From Ilex aquifolium (taxonomy: Eukaryota > Streptophyta > Magnoliopsida > Aquifoliales > Aquifoliaceae): a stretch of DNA of 64,000 nucleotides. How positions within the stretch are numbered: the stretch's first letter is position 1; every line of letters starts with the position of its first letter. The notes beneath the pieces are model-generated. The model made no database searches and was not told the DNA's origin. It saw only the letters and a list, made by a program, of their open reading frames with translations. The stretch is from NCBI GenBank assembly GCA_951799425.1, contig OX637404.1, positions 19,492,045 through 19,556,044 on the forward strand, read 5' to 3'. A program made the translations under genes and the position numbers. Positions 60,700-64,000 of the stretch are shown here, piece by piece.

Positions 60700-63600
60700 T
60701 TTTTTCTTCAATTCCGTATGGATTTTCAGATCTTCTTCATTCCAATAATTTGGATGGTTGAGAAACAATGATACCATTTCAGCTCGGAACTCGGTCAGCT
60801 GTCTTGTTGTTAACCTTTCCTCAATCTCTTCTCATTTTGTAAGTTTTTTTATTATGTAACATACATGCAAACCGCATGCAACCCTGCATTAACTCCAATT
60901 ATTAATATGTTTCGATGTTTTTTAAAAACAAAAATTACATTTGGAGAACGAGTACTTACGAGTTTGACTTCTGCTGTGGACATGTCTGACATGATATTAT
61001 TGGAAGCTCCTTATACTGTGTCTATGTCGATCCCTTTCGAATGATTGAACTCCGTAATCTTCTTTTCAACATATTTTTTCTGCAATCACAAAAAAAACTT
61101 TAAGATTATGGATAGACACCAAAAATAATATGGGCTTTAAACATCACTGTTTTAATATAATCAAACCAATATGATTGCATCATCTAGGTACATATCCCGG
61201 CTGCCTTTCGTCCTTGGCCTTAATGAGTTGTAATGTGTCCAGACACCTTCTTCAGTATTCAATACCAGCAGAGTCTAGTGGTTTGAAGAACAATTTTCTT
61301 TCCGACCATTTGAATTCGTTGGGAAAACAACATATTTTGAATCTCCGAAGCCTGGTATGTGCCTGTCTATTTCTTTTTGACGTGCATACTCTAGATTTGG
61401 AAGAGTTATAAATGACTACACATTCAAAATATGTAAAAATAAGGTGTTAAACAACTGACAAATAATTTAATTGAACAACTATTTGTACATCGTGCTATTT
61501 ATAAATCTTACCCAACAAAGACTGTTAATAATGTAGCAATGTCTTTGAAATGTGGATAACTCATTGTAGTCATCAATTCTTTTTAGCATATCAGCCCAAC
61601 AGTCAATGATCTGTTAAAAAACAAATATCATGTTTCACTATTCATATTTTCATTCACTGTCAAACAACACTTTCTATCTAAAAAATTCAGTTACATGTTA
61701 CACTTTTAACAAATACGTACACTGTTGTATAGTTCGCATGAAGTTGTCATTATTTTCAATGCATCCTCCACATATATTATGCTTCCAACTCCAACCCCAA
61801 ACCATATTTGAGCACTACAATGTGATAAAGATTGGAAGCAAACTTGTCATATAACGAAGAAGGTAAGAACCATAATTTTTAATGAACACTTTTTTTATTG
61901 GACAGTGACACTTACCCGTAACCCTCTTGATCATATATTGTCTTCAATTTGTTGAAATCAATGGCATCCAATGCTTCACACTCCCGCCACATTTTTTTTA
62001 TCTCTTTGTCTGTGAGCCCTTGAATAGTAGTTATCATTTCCTTCCTATCATCATCATCAACAATCTCAATTGTTCTCCCACATTTGTCTTCACTCAAATC
62101 GGTTTTATGGCAGATCGTATCTGATGTCACAATCTGATTTTTTCCTTCTTTTTTTTTTTCCCACTGTATTCGAATTCTGCATCTCTCTTCTGTTTCCTAT
62201 CTCTTTTCTTGATATTTCTGACCATTGATGTTTATCCTGTTTTTTTTTCTTTTCCCCATGATCTTTACTGCAATGTTTTCTTGCTGATATTTCTGAGTTA
62301 TAACATGGACAGATAATTCATTAAGTTGATCAATCAACTCAACGTTCTCATTTTCTCGATTTTTTATTGTTTCCTTGCAGTCTTGTATTTCTACTTCAAA
62401 TATTTGTTCCCTCTTTTTCATATTTTCAACAGCTTCATTCAACTCATTTATCATTGTATCCTTTTCTTGCATTTTCAAGGAGAATGCATATTGTTGTTTG
62501 TCAAACTCATCACCACCAGAAACATAATGTGAATGATCCAAGTAACATTTATCTGTGCCTATTGTTCTAATTACAATTTTCAAGACATCATTTTCCTCCA
62601 ATAGCTCTTGAAGCCTTTGTCTGTTTCTGTCTTCTTCTTCCCCTACATCAATGTCGTCTTGTACTGGAACATCAAGATTGTGCGTCACTTCGTTCATAGC
62701 AGCATTAATAAGAGATTCAAATGCCACATTTGAATCTCCATCACCACCAATGACATCCAACATATCATCTTCATCGCCAAGAAATGTATCATGTTCTCCC
62801 TCACAATTCCCACTGCACTCAAATGCTTCTTTACCACTTTCTGTCTTTCCCTCAAATTCAGATTGGCCCCCTTCTTGTTCTTTGCTTCCCTTATATTTCA
62901 GAAAAATTTTCTCCTCTGTTGTTCTACTCAATTTATGTCTCAACACCTTTGCAACATTTTAAAAATAGACAATTGTATGCATTAATTAACACAAGTGTAA
63001 CATGGAAGTGTATTATTATAGTGTGACATTACAGTGTTTATGATGCAAGTGTTTTATATGCTATTAACATAAAACGATTTAAAAATTATGTAACATGGAC
63101 ATATTAAATTAAATTCGTTATTTTTAACCAACTTACATATTTTGACTTCAACTTTGCAAGGGTATTTTGTTTCATGGCTCTTTGAAGACTCAGCAGATTC
63201 CATTTTAGAATCCTTGGTATTGCATTTGGCCTGTCAGACCTGACAATTGTTGTATGTTGACAAACCCAATACTGCACATACATACAAATTTAATATAAGT
63301 AAAGGAGTTACATTATTTTATTGAACAACTGGAAACAATATTGGAAATGGAACGGGACTATTAACATATTACCAGTAACAACATTACACATCCAGTAACT
63401 TCGGATGGACTACTACTCTTTCTCTGAAGTGAAGACATAAGAGATTCATGTATTGCACTTGACCGATCGTAATTCTTCATTGTATCTATATCCTCAACGT
63501 ATGAAGCAAATCCCCATCCTATAGATGTCCCAGTATGTGTGAAAAATAGTGTCACCATTAGGAATAGGCATAGCAGTCTTGCAACGTCATCAACGTCATG

Positions 63601-64000
63601 TTTTGTTGTACCACTTGCTGCTTCAACCAATCTGCTCTTTATCAAGGTTGATGTCAACCTGCTATCTTTCTTGAATCTCCTTTTAACAAATTTTATATTT
63701 TCCTTACCATGAGATAATGAATCCATGGGATCGCGTCTATCATCAATGCCAAAAATTATTTTCACATCACTCATTCTCAATTTAATGTACTCCCCACCAA
63801 TGTGAAATTTAGATTTATTAACATCGAAGCACATTATTACATCATGTATAATAGTATCGCTCTTCCTACACCATGTTCTGTCTAATTTTTTATCAATGAT
63901 GCATTCAAATAGTAATCAAAATGGTGTTTTCTTCAAAACAACCTTGTGTGCTTCACTAATGTTAATTTCATCTATTGCTCTAATTATCGCAAGCAAATTC
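60700..64000 (-). pseudogene. DUF1985-like multi-exon gene, MULE accessory, 5' partial
   Basis: The minus-strand gene enters from beyond 64000. Exon to 63373 ends EVTGCVMLLL; exon 63271-63137 begins YWVCQHTTIV and ends KLKSKY; exon from 62946 begins VLRHKLSRTT and is a long acidic coiled coil to about 62200. A reading with DTICHKTDLSEDKCG ends at 61916. Then come exon 61814-61721 (AQIWFGVGVG), exon 61610-61512 (IIDCWADMLKRIDDYN) and possible parts at 61430-61170 (IYNSSKSR), 61080-60960 and 60880-60710. Most junctions are GT-AG with matching phase. The first part (LLCLFLMVTLFFTHTGTSIG then GWGFASYVEDIDTM) resembles the DUF1985 region of transposon-borne Ulp1-family genes. There is an in-frame TGA at 63918-63916 and a frame break near 62190. 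No catalytic His-Asp-Cys set of a C48 protease was found. The function is unproven. Confidence 0.55.

Larger units (their letters stand above)
47259..64000 (+). mobile_element. Large Mutator-like element (MULE), right end outside window
   Basis: Inferred left terminus GGGAAAATTGGAAGGGG at 47259, exactly where the LINE reading stops; MULE ends commonly begin G-rich then AAA. Contents: a subterminal repeat zone, a plus-strand mudrA-type transposase gene, a 207-bp tandem array, and a convergent minus-strand accessory gene reaching the window end. The 51391-60602 chromovirus is a later insertion in it. The terminal inverted repeat and 9-bp duplication cannot be checked because the right end is not in view. 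Alternatively, the two genes belong to different insertions. Confidence 0.5.

Noticed and set aside
60700-61620. Calling the accessory gene a Ulp1 (C48) SUMO protease
   Set aside because: The IIDCW and YNSSKSR stretches are suggestive, but no ordered His-Asp-Cys catalytic set could be read, so only the DUF1985-like part is claimed.
61927-63026. Several plus-strand frames opposite the DUF1985-like gene
   Set aside because: The minus strand has phased exons with splice sites over the same region; the plus frames are shadows.
1-64000. tRNA, rRNA, known snRNA, miRNA precursor or CRISPR-type array
   Set aside because: None could be recognised. The only regular arrays are the 207-bp, 46-bp and 36-bp tandem repeats and the CCA minisatellites.

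Overview
The window looks like nuclear DNA of a flowering plant, probably a eudicot with a large, repeat-rich genome. It is AT-rich, genes are split by spliceosomal introns, and plant-type Ty3/gypsy and Ty1/copia fossils, L1-like LINEs, Helitrons, Mutator-like elements and MITEs are nested in one another. No species is assigned.

The one ordinary host gene is a complete APETALA1/FRUITFULL-class MADS-box gene on the minus strand. Its eight coding exons lie between 22888 (ATG) and 6330 (stop). All splice sites are GT-AG, the phases agree, and the exons sum to 726 nt (241 aa), ending in the FUL-type motif [11 protein letters not shown]. Intron 1 is about 11.5 kb and holds copia remnants, an LTR-flanked unit carrying a lectin-receptor-kinase fragment and a SINE, two LINE fragments and two related MITEs. 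Intron 5 is about 3.6 kb and holds two directly abutting Helitron-like elements filled with CCA-rich minisatellite.

Layout: 1-3030, a decayed Tat-like gypsy fragment; 3030-6330, repeat-derived and AT-rich DNA downstream of the MADS gene; 6330-22888, the MADS gene; 22889-23260, its promoter; 23260-32260, gene-free DNA with a Mutator-type MITE bearing a perfect 9-bp target duplication, a minus-strand Helitron and further MITEs; 32268-42756, an old Tat-like gypsy element with two LTRs and two antisense-gene units; 42757-44070, including a CCA-rich block; 44085-47258, a minus-strand LINE 3' part split by a 2.0-kb Helitron.

From 47259 to the window end lies what I read as one large Mutator-like element that entered that LINE. 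It carries a plus-strand MULE transposase gene (decayed), a 207-bp tandem repeat array, and a convergent minus-strand multi-exon gene with a DUF1985-like domain that runs off the window. A young 9.2-kb Ty3/gypsy chromovirus (51391-60602; LTRs differing by roughly 1.7% by eye) sits inside the array. The inferred order of insertion is LINE, then MULE and Helitron, then chromovirus.

All coordinates, splice sites and translations were worked out by eye from the sequence. Family names rest on recognised motifs, not on database searches.
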